64,000 nucleotides of DNA from Crocinitomicaceae bacterium (GCA_002713215.1 PAVO01000014.1:1-64000); one strand, 5' to 3'; positions 43,934 through 53,351 are shown, counted from the first letter of the stretch. The notes: a model not told the origin generated them from the sequence alone. A program made the numbers and translations.

Positions 43934-44826
43934 GAATAGCTTACTATGGAGACGGACCATGGGCTCATAAGGCGTTGGTTCAATTGCTGGAGCTAAATTA
44001 CGATGTAAGAATCGTGGTTGTGAGGTTCGATAAAAAGGATGAGCGCCTTATTGAAATTGCAGAAGCCAATGGAATTGAAGTTTCCTGGACGAAAAACGTA
44101 AACCATTCGGATTGGATTGAGAAAATGAAAGCTATCTCTGCAGACTTAGCCATTTCCATGTCCTTCAACCAGATTGTCCGATCAGAATTAAGATCATTAT
44201 TTCCCTTAGGTTTTATCAATTGCCATGCAGGTAAATTGCCCAATTACAGAGGAAGAAATATCTTAAACTGGGCGCTAATCAATGACGAAAGGGAAATAGG
44301 AGTTACCTGCCATTACATTGATGATGGAATTGATACAGGAGACATAATCAGACAGGAAGTATTTCCAATTGACGATACCGATGACTATGCAACGTTGCTC
44401 AAAAAAGCAATTGACCTGTGCCCAGATGTACTGTTAAAGGCAGTAGAAGACATTAAAAAAGACACCGTGGTTCGAACCCCGCAACCAAAACTAGGGTCTT
44501 ACTTTATCGCTCGGAAGGAGGGAGATGAGTTTGTAAACTGGAATAGTAGCAGCAAGGATGTTTTTAACTTTGTTCGTGCGATTACGACTCCCGGTCCCTG
44601 GGCGAGATCGCGTGTTCAACGAGCAAAATTTGAAGCATTGGTTAAGATAAAGAAGGTTGAAATTATTACTGATTTCCCAAACTACAAATGCATTAATGGC
44701 GCCGTGGTTGGGCTAAATGCAGATAACAAACCGATGGTGAAAACAGATTCCGGTGCAGTAGTATTGTCGGAATATGGTTCAGACCGTGAAGGTTTTTCAT
44801 TAAGAGTAGGAGATCGATTGATATAA
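43930..44826 (+). CDS. Sugar N-formyltransferase (methionyl-tRNA formyltransferase-like)
   Basis: A 298-residue formyltransferase starting at GTG. The conserved N-terminal domain contains SMSFNQIV, the catalytic Asn-His-Asp set in INCHAGKLPNYRGRN (Asn, His) and DDGIDTGDI (Asp), as in ArnA and VioF. A C-terminal OB-fold-like part follows (about 205-298). It likely moves a formyl group from N10-formyl-THF to a sugar amine. No acetyltransferase is in the operon, so this enzyme may act on the amine made by LegC. Overlaps are 4 bp upstream and 1 bp downstream. Confidence 0.85.
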   Translation: MRIAYYGDGPWAHKALVQLLELNYDVRIVVVRFDKKDERLIEIAEANGIEVSWTKNVNHSDWIEKMKAISADLAISMSFNQIVRSELRSLFPLGFINCHAGKLPNYRGRNILNWALINDEREIGVTCHYIDDGIDTGDIIRQEVFPIDDTDDYATLLKKAIDLCPDVLLKAVEDIKKDTVVRTPQPKLGSYFIARKEGDEFVNWNSSSKDVFNFVRAITTPGPWARSRVQRAKFEALVKIKKVEIITDFPNYKCINGAVVGLNADNKPMVKTDSGAVVLSEYGSDREGFSLRVGDRLI

Positions 44827-45677
44827 TGAGTTGTGTTAGAATAATCCCTCGATTGGACATAAAGGGTCCTAATTTGGTAAAGGGAATCCATATGGAAGGA
44901 TTAAGGGTGTTGGGACTTCCGGAGCAGTTTGCAGAGTATTATTATGCTTCAGGAGCAGACGAATTAATTTTTATGGATGTTGTAGCCAGCCTCTATGAAA
45001 GAAATAGCCTTAGCGACATTATTTCCAAGACGGCTAAAAAGATCTTCATTCCGCTTACGGTCGGTGGTGGCTTAAGAACCATTGAAGATATTAATCACGT
45101 TCTCAGAGCGGGTGCCGATAAGGTATGTTTAAATACTGCAGCCATCAATAATCCTGAAATTATTAGAAAAGCCTCAAAGAAATTTGGATCTTCAACCATC
45201 GTTATTGCCATAGAGGCCATTAAGGAAAGTAACGGCGAGTATCTGGCCTATACCGATAATGCTCGGGAATATACCGGAGTTGATGTTTTTGAATGGGCAG
45301 AAAAAGTACAGGATTTAGGAGCAGGTGAACTGTATATAACCTCTGTAGATCGTGAAGGAACCGGTGAAGGGTTTGATGTTGAATTAATCAATAAAATTTC
45401 GAGTAAAGCCAGTATTCCGGTAATTGCTCACGGAGGTGCTGGTAAGATTGGTCATGTTATTGAGAGCGTTAAGGCCGGAAGTGCTGATGCGGTATCCATA
45501 GCATCTATTCTGCATTACGAAACCATTAATCAATTAAAGAATGCAGCCGGTTCTGATAAAAAAGAAGGCAACACAGAGTTTCTTAAGAACGCCAGAAGCT
45601 TTAACAATATTGAATCAACAGGCATTGAAAAAGTAAAAGCGCAAATGATTAAAGCAGGTATTTCTTGCCGTCAATAA
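44826..45677 (+). CDS. hisF: HisF-like subunit, altered catalytic residue
   Basis: A 283-residue HisF-type (beta/alpha)8 barrel. Asp11 is kept (RLDIKG), as are VGGGLRT and AHGGAGKIGH, but position 130, normally the catalytic Asp in AIDAK, is Glu (AIEAI). No other histidine genes are present. Next to a HisH glutaminase and a PP-loop amidotransferase, it probably channels ammonia for sugar amidation rather than making imidazole glycerol phosphate, as with the HisF2/HisH2/WbpG set in Pseudomonas O-antigen synthesis. It is linked to the formyltransferase by a TAATG overlap and to hisH by 7 bp. Confidence 0.85.
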   Translation: MSCVRIIPRLDIKGPNLVKGIHMEGLRVLGLPEQFAEYYYASGADELIFMDVVASLYERNSLSDIISKTAKKIFIPLTVGGGLRTIEDINHVLRAGADKVCLNTAAINNPEIIRKASKKFGSSTIVIAIEAIKESNGEYLAYTDNAREYTGVDVFEWAEKVQDLGAGELYITSVDREGTGEGFDVELINKISSKASIPVIAHGGAGKIGHVIESVKAGSADAVSIASILHYETINQLKNAAGSDKKEGNTEFLKNARSFNNIESTGIEKVKAQMIKAGISCRQ

Positions 45678-45684
45678 GGATAAA

Positions 45685-46338
45685 ATGAAAGAAAAACTTA
45701 CTGTAATTATTGATTATAACCTGGGCAATCTATTTAGCGTTAAGCATGCCTGTGACCATGTAGGGCTAAACACTGTAACCTCCAACGATATTGATCTTAT
45801 AAAAAAAGCCGATGCGCTTATTCTGCCAGGTGTTGGTGCCTTTGGGGAGGCAATGAATAATATTGATCAATTGAATATCCGAGATGCCATCATTGAGAGA
45901 ACTCAAGCAGGTATTCCCTTGCTTGGAGTTTGTCTAGGGTTGCAATTGCTTTTTGACGAGAGTGAGGAGTTTGGACACCAGAAAGGGTTGGGCCTACTGG
46001 CTGGAAAGGTTAAGAAATTGCCCGGTAGATCTTCCGATGGAAAAAAATTCAAAGTACCTCAGATAGCATGGAACTCAATACATGCCACTGAAAATTTGTG
46101 GGAAAAGTCGGCGCTCAATTCGGTAAAGGATGGCGAGTACTTTTATTTTGTTCATTCTTACTATGTGGCTCCGGAAAATGATTCCGAAATTCTTTGTACG
46201 ACACAATATGCTGGCATGAAATATTGTTCGGGTGTGATGAAAAATAATATTATTGCTTTTCAATTCCACCCTGAGAAAAGTGGCGAAAAAGGGATTTCCA
46301 TTTATCGCAACTGGGCAGAGCAAAACGATCTATTATAA
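45685..46338 (+). CDS. hisH: HisH-like glutaminase subunit
   Basis: A 217-residue class I glutamine amidotransferase. Nucleophile Cys83 lies in GVCLGLQ, and the triad is completed by His195 and Glu197 in FHPEKSGE. YNLGNLFSV opens the protein as in HisH. With the HisF-like partner it would release ammonia from glutamine for the PP-loop amidotransferase that follows. It has a 1-bp overlap (TAATG) with that gene, supporting a three-part complex. Confidence 0.9.
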   Translation: MKEKLTVIIDYNLGNLFSVKHACDHVGLNTVTSNDIDLIKKADALILPGVGAFGEAMNNIDQLNIRDAIIERTQAGIPLLGVCLGLQLLFDESEEFGHQKGLGLLAGKVKKLPGRSSDGKKFKVPQIAWNSIHATENLWEKSALNSVKDGEYFYFVHSYYVAPENDSEILCTTQYAGMKYCSGVMKNNIIAFQFHPEKSGEKGISIYRNWAEQNDLL

Positions 46339-47564
46339 TGTCAGAGAATTTAGAAGCATATTACGGTTTACCACAGGAGGTTCAATTCTGCAAGCGATGT
46401 GTAATCAGCAATCAGCGACCGGCTTCCGCGGTTGAACTAAAGCATAAAAAAGACAGTAAAAAAACCACTATGAACCTCGATGAAGAGGGAGTATGTGACG
46501 CATGTCGAGTTGCTGAAAACAAGGAGCAAATAGATTGGAAAGACAGAGAAGAAAAGTTGTTGCAATTATTGGATAAATACCGTTCCAACGATGGTAGTTA
46601 TGATTGTCTTGTTCCAGGAAGTGGTGGTAAGGATAGCGCATATCAAGCACATGTGCTTAAGTATAAGTATGGGATGAACCCATTGACTATAACCTGGCCT
46701 CCGATTTTATATACCGATTATGGATATAAGAATTGGAAAAACTGGATTGATAGTGGTTTTGATAATATATCGTTCAACCGGAATGGTAAGGTTATGAAGT
46801 TGTTAACTCGACTTTCTATTGAAAATCTTTTCCACCCGTTTCAAACTTTCATGTTGGGTCAAAAGAATTTAGCCCCAAAATTGGCTGCTAAATATGGCAT
46901 TTCGTTAATCTTTTACGGTGAAAATGAAGCCGAATACGGTAACCCAATAGCTGATACGAGTACCTCACTTCGGGATAAATCTTTTTATAGCTACAAACAC
47001 CTAGACGATGTTTTCTTGGCAGGCTTGTCCTTAAGAGAATTAAGAGAAAAATATAACATTGATTATAAGGATGTAACTTCTTTTCTACCTCCTACTGAAC
47101 AGGAGCTAGCTGGAAGCGACATTCAGGTTCATTACCTGGGGTATTACTTGAAATGGACACCACAAGAAGTTTATTATTACGCGGTAGAGAATACAGGTTT
47201 TAAGGCCAGACCTTTCCGAACACAAGGTACGTACAGTAAGTATAACAGCATTGATGATAAAATTGATGATTTACATTACTATACCACATTTATAAAATTT
47301 GGATTGGGTAGAGCTACCTATGATGCATCGCAAGAAATTCGCAATAATCACATTACAAGGGAAGAAGGTGTTGCTCTGGTAAATCGATTTGATGGAGAAT
47401 TTCCCGATCGTTATTTTGAGGAAATCATGGATTATATTGAACTAGATTCTGAAAAATTTCACCAATTAGCAGATGAATTTCGGTCACCACATCTATGGGC
47501 TAAAAATGCCTCAGGAGAATGGAAACTTCGACATAATGTTGCTGGTAGTGGACTAGAAGACTAA
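46338..47564 (+). CDS. N-acetyl sugar amidotransferase (WbpG/PseA family)
   Basis: A 408-residue PP-loop ATPase. A C4 zinc site is formed by Cys18, Cys21, Cys53 and Cys56 (CKRC, CDAC). The PP-loop PGSGGKDS occupies 93-100. These are the hallmarks of WbpG/PseA enzymes, which adenylate an amide and exchange oxygen for nitrogen, giving acetamidino groups. It is coupled to HisH and HisF, which should supply ammonia. The target may be the acetamido or the formamido group of the sugar made upstream. Confidence 0.9.
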   Translation: MSENLEAYYGLPQEVQFCKRCVISNQRPASAVELKHKKDSKKTTMNLDEEGVCDACRVAENKEQIDWKDREEKLLQLLDKYRSNDGSYDCLVPGSGGKDSAYQAHVLKYKYGMNPLTITWPPILYTDYGYKNWKNWIDSGFDNISFNRNGKVMKLLTRLSIENLFHPFQTFMLGQKNLAPKLAAKYGISLIFYGENEAEYGNPIADTSTSLRDKSFYSYKHLDDVFLAGLSLRELREKYNIDYKDVTSFLPPTEQELAGSDIQVHYLGYYLKWTPQEVYYYAVENTGFKARPFRTQGTYSKYNSIDDKIDDLHYYTTFIKFGLGRATYDASQEIRNNHITREEGVALVNRFDGEFPDRYFEEIMDYIELDSEKFHQLADEFRSPHLWAKNASGEWKLRHNVAGSGLED

Positions 47565-47573
47565 TATCCCTCC

Positions 47574-48893
47574 ATGGTCGATATTCTAAACGTAGAGCAT
47601 CCTAATTACGATAGAGATAGGCACATAATTACTCCGGTTTATCTCTATTTGAGAAAACACTATAAATTCAATGTAAAGACTTGCTATCACGAGCAGGCTT
47701 TGTGGAACTTGTTGATTTATAAGCCAAAGCTCCTTTTAATGTCCTATTTTCATGGGGCTCCTCAAAATGTTGCGCTGGTTGAATTATGTCACAAACTTGG
47801 AGTTAAAATAGTTACGCTTACAACAGAAGGTAATTATCAAAGAGAAAACCTGGATGGTTATCTCTGGGGTTGGAAACAAGACAAGATACTTTTGAACGAT
47901 GTTTTAGTTCTCTGGAATGAAAGGAGCAAAGGGTTAGTCTTGGAAAAATATCCCGAGCTTGAGGATAAAATAAAGGTTTCCGGCGGAACGGGGTTTGATC
48001 GATATAAGCTCCTAAAGTACAAATCAAAAGAAGAGTTTCTTCAGGAGAACGGTTTATCTCAATATAAAAAAGTAATAGGTATAGCTTCCTGGGGTATTTT
48101 TTACCACATTGAAGATGAAGAATATTTTAAGTCTTTTCGAGATCGATATCTAGGCCATTATACAGACGAGCAGATAGAAATGCATCGTAAGGACTTAAAT
48201 CTTATGAGAAAGATTTACCATGACCTAATAGCTGATAACCCAGATACACTATTTATTCTTCGGTTCCATCCTTTAGTTAGAAATATTGATCAATCCGAGT
48301 TTAAGGGGTGCACCGAGTTGCCTAACGTTTTTGTATCGAACCACGAAATAAACATTAACTATAAAATTGATGATTTAATCGCATTATCAGATTTATGGTT
48401 AGCCTATGATAGCGGCACGGCAATAGAGGCATGGTTGCTGGATAAGCCCACGGTTTTGCTTAATCCTTCAGGAATTGACTTTATCAGGGAATCTGCTTAT
48501 GTTGGTTCTACTATTGTGGATTCAAAGGAAGAGCTTGAGCGTAGTATCAATGAGTTTTATGAATCCGGAAAGATATCGGACTTCGAGAATAAAATCGAAG
48601 AGAGGGAGAGGGTAATTGAAGAGGTAATACAATATTCCGATGGGAAAAACCACCAAAGGGCGGCAAAAATCACATCGGAATACCTTCCTGAATCGCGACC
48701 GAATTTTTGGGCATACTACAGGCTATTTCCTTATAAAAGGTTATTGTCTCAAAGAATTCGGTATTTTCTGTACCAAAGTTGGATATACAATCAATTTAGA
48801 AGGTCCACCGCTTTAGATTACTGGTATCCCAAGGATAAAATGGAGATAAAGAACTATGAAAAATTGTACGATAAATATATTTCCGAATCTTGA
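47574..48893 (+). CDS. Putative GT-B glycosyltransferase of the nonulosonate cluster
   Basis: A 439-residue cytosolic protein. The N-terminus lacks strong motifs; a Rossmann half with VIGIASWGIFYHI and later FILRFHPLV, LIALSDLWLAYDSGTAIEAWLLDKPTVLLNPSG resembles CDP-glycerol/poly-glycerol-phosphate-type transferases and surface-carbohydrate proteins. The motif RFHP plus the D-SG-T-E segment fit donor binding in GT-B folds. It follows the amidotransferase by 9 bp, so transfer of the finished CMP-sugar is a natural guess, but the family does not prove donor specificity. Confidence 0.6.
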   Translation: MVDILNVEHPNYDRDRHIITPVYLYLRKHYKFNVKTCYHEQALWNLLIYKPKLLLMSYFHGAPQNVALVELCHKLGVKIVTLTTEGNYQRENLDGYLWGWKQDKILLNDVLVLWNERSKGLVLEKYPELEDKIKVSGGTGFDRYKLLKYKSKEEFLQENGLSQYKKVIGIASWGIFYHIEDEEYFKSFRDRYLGHYTDEQIEMHRKDLNLMRKIYHDLIADNPDTLFILRFHPLVRNIDQSEFKGCTELPNVFVSNHEININYKIDDLIALSDLWLAYDSGTAIEAWLLDKPTVLLNPSGIDFIRESAYVGSTIVDSKEELERSINEFYESGKISDFENKIEERERVIEEVIQYSDGKNHQRAAKITSEYLPESRPNFWAYYRLFPYKRLLSQRIRYFLYQSWIYNQFRRSTALDYWYPKDKMEIKNYEKLYDKYISES

Positions 48894-49009
48894 TAAAGGG
48901 TGATATTTGTCGTTTCTTTGATGCTTATGTGTGATTGCCTAGAAAGCATTTTAGATTGTTGGATTCGAGGTAGGTCAAACTGTAAATTACTTATAAATGG
49001 TGCTAAAAC

Positions 49010-49768
49010 ATGGTGTATAAACTGAGTCAATATAGTAAGTATTTGGGCAGTAGGCTTTTGGCGAGGTATTACAAAAACAAGTTTAACGTTGAGGTTCCTA
49101 ATCTGTTTTTAGGTGAGGCCGCAGAAGAAATTCTATCCATCGGAAATCACATTAAAAAAACACCGATATTATTGGATGTAGGGGCCAATGTTGGTGAGTA
49201 CTCTTACCTTTTCCATAAAGTATTGGGATGCAAAAAAGTAATTTGTGTTGAGCCTAACGATAGCCTGAACGATGATATCCATAAGAACTTAAAAGATGTA
49301 GAGCACACCATACTCAATAAGGTAGTAACCGATAAAATTGGGGAGGTTAGTTTCTTTATTCATACAGACTCGCAAATGAGTTCTATGGTAGATATTGATG
49401 AAAGCAAATATCAGGAGCTAATTACATGGGATGATACCGATACCATTAAAGAGGTAAAGTTACAGAGCACTACGTTGAAAGAAATTGTAGATTCTGTAGA
49501 GGATAAGGAAGATGATATTTTTCTTAAAATTGATACCCAGGGAAACGAGCTGGATGTACTAAAATCGGGTGCAGGGTCTTTAAATCAGGTCAAGTATATC
49601 TTGGTAGAATACATGTTTAACTCAGTGTACAAGCAGAAAAACAGTTTCAACGAATTATTCCAGTTTTTTGTTGATGAAGGCTATGAATCACTCGGACCGA
49701 CTAATTTCAATCGAAGAGGAGACCTGAGTGTTGGAGCCGTAAATTTTCTATTTGAGCGTAAAAATTGA
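49010..49768 (+). CDS. FkbM-family methyltransferase
   Basis: A 252-residue SAM-dependent methyltransferase. Motif LLDVGANVGEYSYLF (about 54-68) and CVEPND follow the FkbM pattern; LKIDTQGNELDVLKSG (about 173-188) is the family's C-terminal signature. Such enzymes O-methylate sugars of surface polysaccharides. It starts after a 116-bp gap without obvious terminator, and its TGA overlaps the next start by one base (TGATG). Confidence 0.88.
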   Translation: MVYKLSQYSKYLGSRLLARYYKNKFNVEVPNLFLGEAAEEILSIGNHIKKTPILLDVGANVGEYSYLFHKVLGCKKVICVEPNDSLNDDIHKNLKDVEHTILNKVVTDKIGEVSFFIHTDSQMSSMVDIDESKYQELITWDDTDTIKEVKLQSTTLKEIVDSVEDKEDDIFLKIDTQGNELDVLKSGAGSLNQVKYILVEYMFNSVYKQKNSFNELFQFFVDEGYESLGPTNFNRRGDLSVGAVNFLFERKN

Positions 49769-50805
49769 TGAGAGTTTTAGCCATCTCAACTTCTTTTTCT
49801 CATCACGGTACTGAATCTGGATACAAGCAAATTCTGAAGTACATAAAACCCGTGTTAACTGTTGGTCTTGATGAATTGTTAACCAGTAAACCTCGCAGGC
49901 TACTTGGTACATACCAGTTTCTTTATGAGTTTGTAGCGTATTTTAAAAACCCCAAAGCCGATATTTTGCATATCCTTTATGGCGAAAACTACTTTCGATT
50001 TAGCACTTGGCTTTTTAAAATTCCGATTGTGGTTACTTTTCATCAACCGGCTGAAACACTAAGGTTTGAATTGGAAAAGGGAGCTTTTGCAGGTAGGATT
50101 GCAGGCTACGCACACCGACTAAATCGAGGCAGATTTCGCAAGGTGTCTGCGGCAATAGTTACTAATTCTGACCAAAAAAAAGTGCTTAGAGATTTCATTG
50201 ATGAAAAGAAAATTTTTGTAATTCCTTTAGGTATTCATTTAGCCGAATCCAACCGGCTCTTTAAAGAACTTCGTCAAAGCACTGACCCGACACCTGAGTC
50301 ATACGTAATTGTACTTGGGAATTGGTTGAGAAATTGGACATTATTGTCTGACGTACTGGAGATAATGGGTACGGAGAAACCGGATTTGAACTTTATTTTG
50401 GTGAACAAAAAGTTAGACGAAACCCATCGAGAAAAGCTTTCGAAGTACTCAAATCTGGAGATTAAAAAGGAAGTTGACCGGGAAGGGCTTTTAAAACTGC
50501 TTTATTTTGCAAAACTTCATTTTATGCCTCTTGAATCGGCCGCAGGAAATAATGCTTTAATTGAAGGATTGTCCATGGGATGTCCCGCAATAATTTCCTT
50601 GCAGGGAGAAGATGTTGTTCATATTAATGAAGCCGTAGTAAAGTATAGAAAAGCAGATGCTAGATTGCTGGTGCGGGAAATGCTTTCGGATTTGGTATAT
50701 CAGAGTGAAGATAAAAAACGGCTGGCGTGTAACAATTACGCTCAGCAGTTTGATTGGAAAGAAATTGCAAATCAAACAGAATCAGTATATAATTTAGTAG
50801 TATGA
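49768..50805 (+). CDS. GT4-like glycosyltransferase
   Basis: A 345-residue glycosyltransferase of GT-B fold. N-terminal Rossmann part: ADILHILYGEN and IPIVVTFHQPAETL. C-terminal donor part: YVIVLGNWLRNW and FMPLESAAGNNALIEGLSMGCPAIIS, the E-N-(A/x)-IE loop of GT4. An in-frame TTG precedes the ATG at 49768; the ATG is preferred since it overlaps the fkbM stop by one base. It overlaps the next gene by 4 bp. Donor and acceptor unknown. Confidence 0.82.
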   Translation: MRVLAISTSFSHHGTESGYKQILKYIKPVLTVGLDELLTSKPRRLLGTYQFLYEFVAYFKNPKADILHILYGENYFRFSTWLFKIPIVVTFHQPAETLRFELEKGAFAGRIAGYAHRLNRGRFRKVSAAIVTNSDQKKVLRDFIDEKKIFVIPLGIHLAESNRLFKELRQSTDPTPESYVIVLGNWLRNWTLLSDVLEIMGTEKPDLNFILVNKKLDETHREKLSKYSNLEIKKEVDREGLLKLLYFAKLHFMPLESAAGNNALIEGLSMGCPAIISLQGEDVVHINEAVVKYRKADARLLVREMLSDLVYQSEDKKRLACNNYAQQFDWKEIANQTESVYNLVV

Positions 50806-52043
50806 AAATAGCCGTATTTGGACTAGGGTATGTAGGAGTGGTTAATATCGCTTGTTTAAGTGAATTGGGGCATGAGCTGACCGGTGTTGATATTAAATCA
50901 TCAAAGGTGGAAACTGTAAATGCGGGAAATTCTCCGGTTTTTGAGCCAAGGGTTGACGAAATGATAAAGAATGGTGTCGATACGGGTAAAGTTAATGCTA
51001 CCAGTGATGCCGGGGTTGCAATTGCCAATTCGGAAATGGCCATTGTATGTGTAGGAACTCCAAGCGACAAGGATGGAAAGGTAAATTTAAACTTTACAAG
51101 AAACACAATTCGGGAAATTGCTAACGAATTGGTGACCAAATCCAAGAAGGGGTATTGCATTGTACTGAGAAGTACTATTCCTCCATCAACCATACGAAAA
51201 TTGGTCATCCCAATATTGAAAGAACAACTGGGAAATGAGTATGACTCATATGGAGTTAGGGTTGCATTTATTCCGGAGTTTTTAAGAGAGGGTAGTGCCG
51301 TTAAAGATTTCTTTGAAGGCAAGCGTATTGTCGTTGGTTCAGCTGATAAAGCCAGAGTCTCTCAAATTGATGAGGTATTTGGGTTTAGTGAAAAAACGCC
51401 ACTGGTTTATGTGGATTTTGATACAGCTGAGTTTGTTAAGTACGTCGATAACACATTTCATGCGTTAAAGGTGGCTTTCGCTAACGAGGTATATAGCATT
51501 GGCGATGCTTATGGTGTTGATATTAAAGCAGCTAACGACATCTTTTTGATGGATGATTCATTGAATATTTCCAAACGTTATTTGCGACCAGGTGCACCAT
51601 TTGGCGGATCGTGCTTGCCGAAAGACCTTCGTGCTGTACAGGCCATGGCCAATGATGCAAATGAGGAAATCCCTTTGTTAAATGGAGTCGTTGAATCAAA
51701 CCGGGTTCATAAAGATCGATTTATGAATCGAATTCTGGAATTCGTAAGTAAAGAAGATAAGGTTCTTATTTATGGGATGACTTTTAAGTCAAATACCGAT
51801 GATACAAGAGAAAGTCCTTTCATAGAAATAGCCGAAAGGTTACTTGATAAGGGCTATAATATTTCCATTGTAGATCCGAGCATTAAGGAAGTTGATTTTA
51901 GAATAAACCATTCCGGGCTTTATAATTGCTGGTTAGGAAACTCGGTTGATAATTGGGCCAATTTCGACAAATATGTAATGTTCAAATCCATCCAATTGGA
52001 TGAAGTAGATGCGTCTATCGATAGGATACTAAATTTTAGTTAG
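50802..52043 (+). CDS. Nucleotide-sugar dehydrogenase (Ugd/AlgD-like)
   Basis: A 413-residue UDP-glucose/GDP-mannose 6-dehydrogenase family enzyme. GLGYVGVVN binds NAD near the N-terminus, and RSTIPPST, PEFLREGSAVKDF, FVKYVDNTFHALKVAFANE and GAPFGGSCLPKDLRA carry substrate contacts and the nucleophile Cys. The last motif resembles AlgD more than Ugd. It would supply a uronic acid to the polysaccharide. It overlaps the upstream glycosyltransferase gene by 4 bp. It is distinct from the dehydrogenase at 38.2 kb. Confidence 0.92.
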   Translation: MKIAVFGLGYVGVVNIACLSELGHELTGVDIKSSKVETVNAGNSPVFEPRVDEMIKNGVDTGKVNATSDAGVAIANSEMAIVCVGTPSDKDGKVNLNFTRNTIREIANELVTKSKKGYCIVLRSTIPPSTIRKLVIPILKEQLGNEYDSYGVRVAFIPEFLREGSAVKDFFEGKRIVVGSADKARVSQIDEVFGFSEKTPLVYVDFDTAEFVKYVDNTFHALKVAFANEVYSIGDAYGVDIKAANDIFLMDDSLNISKRYLRPGAPFGGSCLPKDLRAVQAMANDANEEIPLLNGVVESNRVHKDRFMNRILEFVSKEDKVLIYGMTFKSNTDDTRESPFIEIAERLLDKGYNISIVDPSIKEVDFRINHSGLYNCWLGNSVDNWANFDKYVMFKSIQLDEVDASIDRILNFS

Positions 52044-52129
52044 TAGATTTTGCACCGGACACCTGGAATCATACGAAACGTACTTCTGCTGAGTGAAGGA
52101 AACCAGGAAAGGATATTTCTAAGCCAGGT

Positions 52130-53263
52130 ATGAATTTGTTATTTGTAACGGATGGAATTGCGCCCTTTGTTACGGGTGGCATGCAAAGCCACTCTACCAA
52201 TATGGTTAGAAGTTTAATTAAGCATGTTACTCAACTAACTTTAATTCATTGTGTTCCGGATAACGTAGAAATTCCAACTGCTAGCGAGGTTTGCAAAAAG
52301 ATTGGTATCGAAGAAGAGAAAATCAACATTTATGGTTTTAACTTCCCGGAAAAGGGTTTCTTACCAGGCCATTACGTTAGAAACTCCAAAGACTATAGTA
52401 AAACCTGTTTTCAAGCCGTAAAAGACAGTTTGGATGAATTTGATTTGATTTATTGTCAGGGGCTTACAGGTTCTTGTTTCGTGAAAAAACACACTAAATC
52501 GTTGGTTATTACGAATTTGCATGGTTTGGAAATGTTTCAGAAAAACGCTGGATTAAGTTCGGTGTTGCGTAGCTTAATATTGAGACCAATATCAAGAATA
52601 ATAATAAAGCATAGTCCCTTGACGGTGTCGCTTGGTGGAAAGTTAACCGATATATTAGCTAAAATTCGTGGAACCAATGAAGGAATAGTTGTTTCGTACA
52701 ATGGTTTAAACTCCGATTGGGTTGGGCATAAAAGAAAAAATGAAGATAATGAGGTAACTCGATTTCTTTTTGTAGGAAGAAATGAAAGACGAAAAGGGTT
52801 GTATGAAATAATGCAGGTAATCTCAGAATTAGATAGCATCAATGCCAGATTTACCTTTGTGGGACCAATTCCTGAAACGAAGGGGTTACCTAACGTACAG
52901 TTTTTAGGAGAAATAAAGGATGTTGAAAGGTTACGAGAAATTTATTCGGAACACGATGTTCTTCTTTGCCCGAGCTGGAGCGAAGGAATGCCAACAGTTA
53001 TTATTGAGGCTATGTCAATGGGATTAGCCATAATATCAACCCGGGTAGGGGCTGTAGAAGAATTGGTTTCCGGTTCTAATGGCTGGCTTATGGAACCAGG
53101 TGCGAAGGATGAACTAAAGCAGGCGATATTGGACGCGCTAGAAACAAATCTGGATGCCAAAAAGGACTTTTCTCTTGAACATTCAAAGAAATTCCAGTTT
53201 GATGAGATTGTCAAAAACTTATTGGCTCAGGTTAGTGGGCTTCGGCATAAAAATCGAGTATAA
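52130..53263 (+). CDS. GT4 glycosyltransferase
   Basis: A 377-residue GT-B enzyme. N-terminal acceptor half: LFVTDGIAPFVTGGMQSH and LIYCQGLTG. C-terminal donor half: FLFVGRNERRKGLYEIM, LGEIKDVERLREIY, and the EX7E loop SEGMPTVIIEAMSMG. This is a typical GT4 retaining transferase. An 86-bp gap separates it from the upstream dehydrogenase and a 159-bp gap follows. Sugar specificity cannot be read. Confidence 0.9.
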   Translation: MNLLFVTDGIAPFVTGGMQSHSTNMVRSLIKHVTQLTLIHCVPDNVEIPTASEVCKKIGIEEEKINIYGFNFPEKGFLPGHYVRNSKDYSKTCFQAVKDSLDEFDLIYCQGLTGSCFVKKHTKSLVITNLHGLEMFQKNAGLSSVLRSLILRPISRIIIKHSPLTVSLGGKLTDILAKIRGTNEGIVVSYNGLNSDWVGHKRKNEDNEVTRFLFVGRNERRKGLYEIMQVISELDSINARFTFVGPIPETKGLPNVQFLGEIKDVERLREIYSEHDVLLCPSWSEGMPTVIIEAMSMGLAIISTRVGAVEELVSGSNGWLMEPGAKDELKQAILDALETNLDAKKDFSLEHSKKFQFDEIVKNLLAQVSGLRHKNRV

Positions 53264-53351
53264 GTGTTAAATACTGTATGTTGCCTGAAAAACAAGTTTA
53301 TTCAGTTATTTATCTGACCTTTGGAACCACTTTATTTTTTTAATTAAAGTA

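Noticed and set aside
44826-46338. Part of a histidine biosynthesis operon
   Set aside because: No other his genes are present; HisF has an altered catalytic residue, and both genes are joined to a sugar amidotransferase.
50660-51322. 220-residue open frame antisense to the nucleotide-sugar dehydrogenase
   Set aside because: It mirrors a strongly conserved gene on the other strand and shows no domain of its own.
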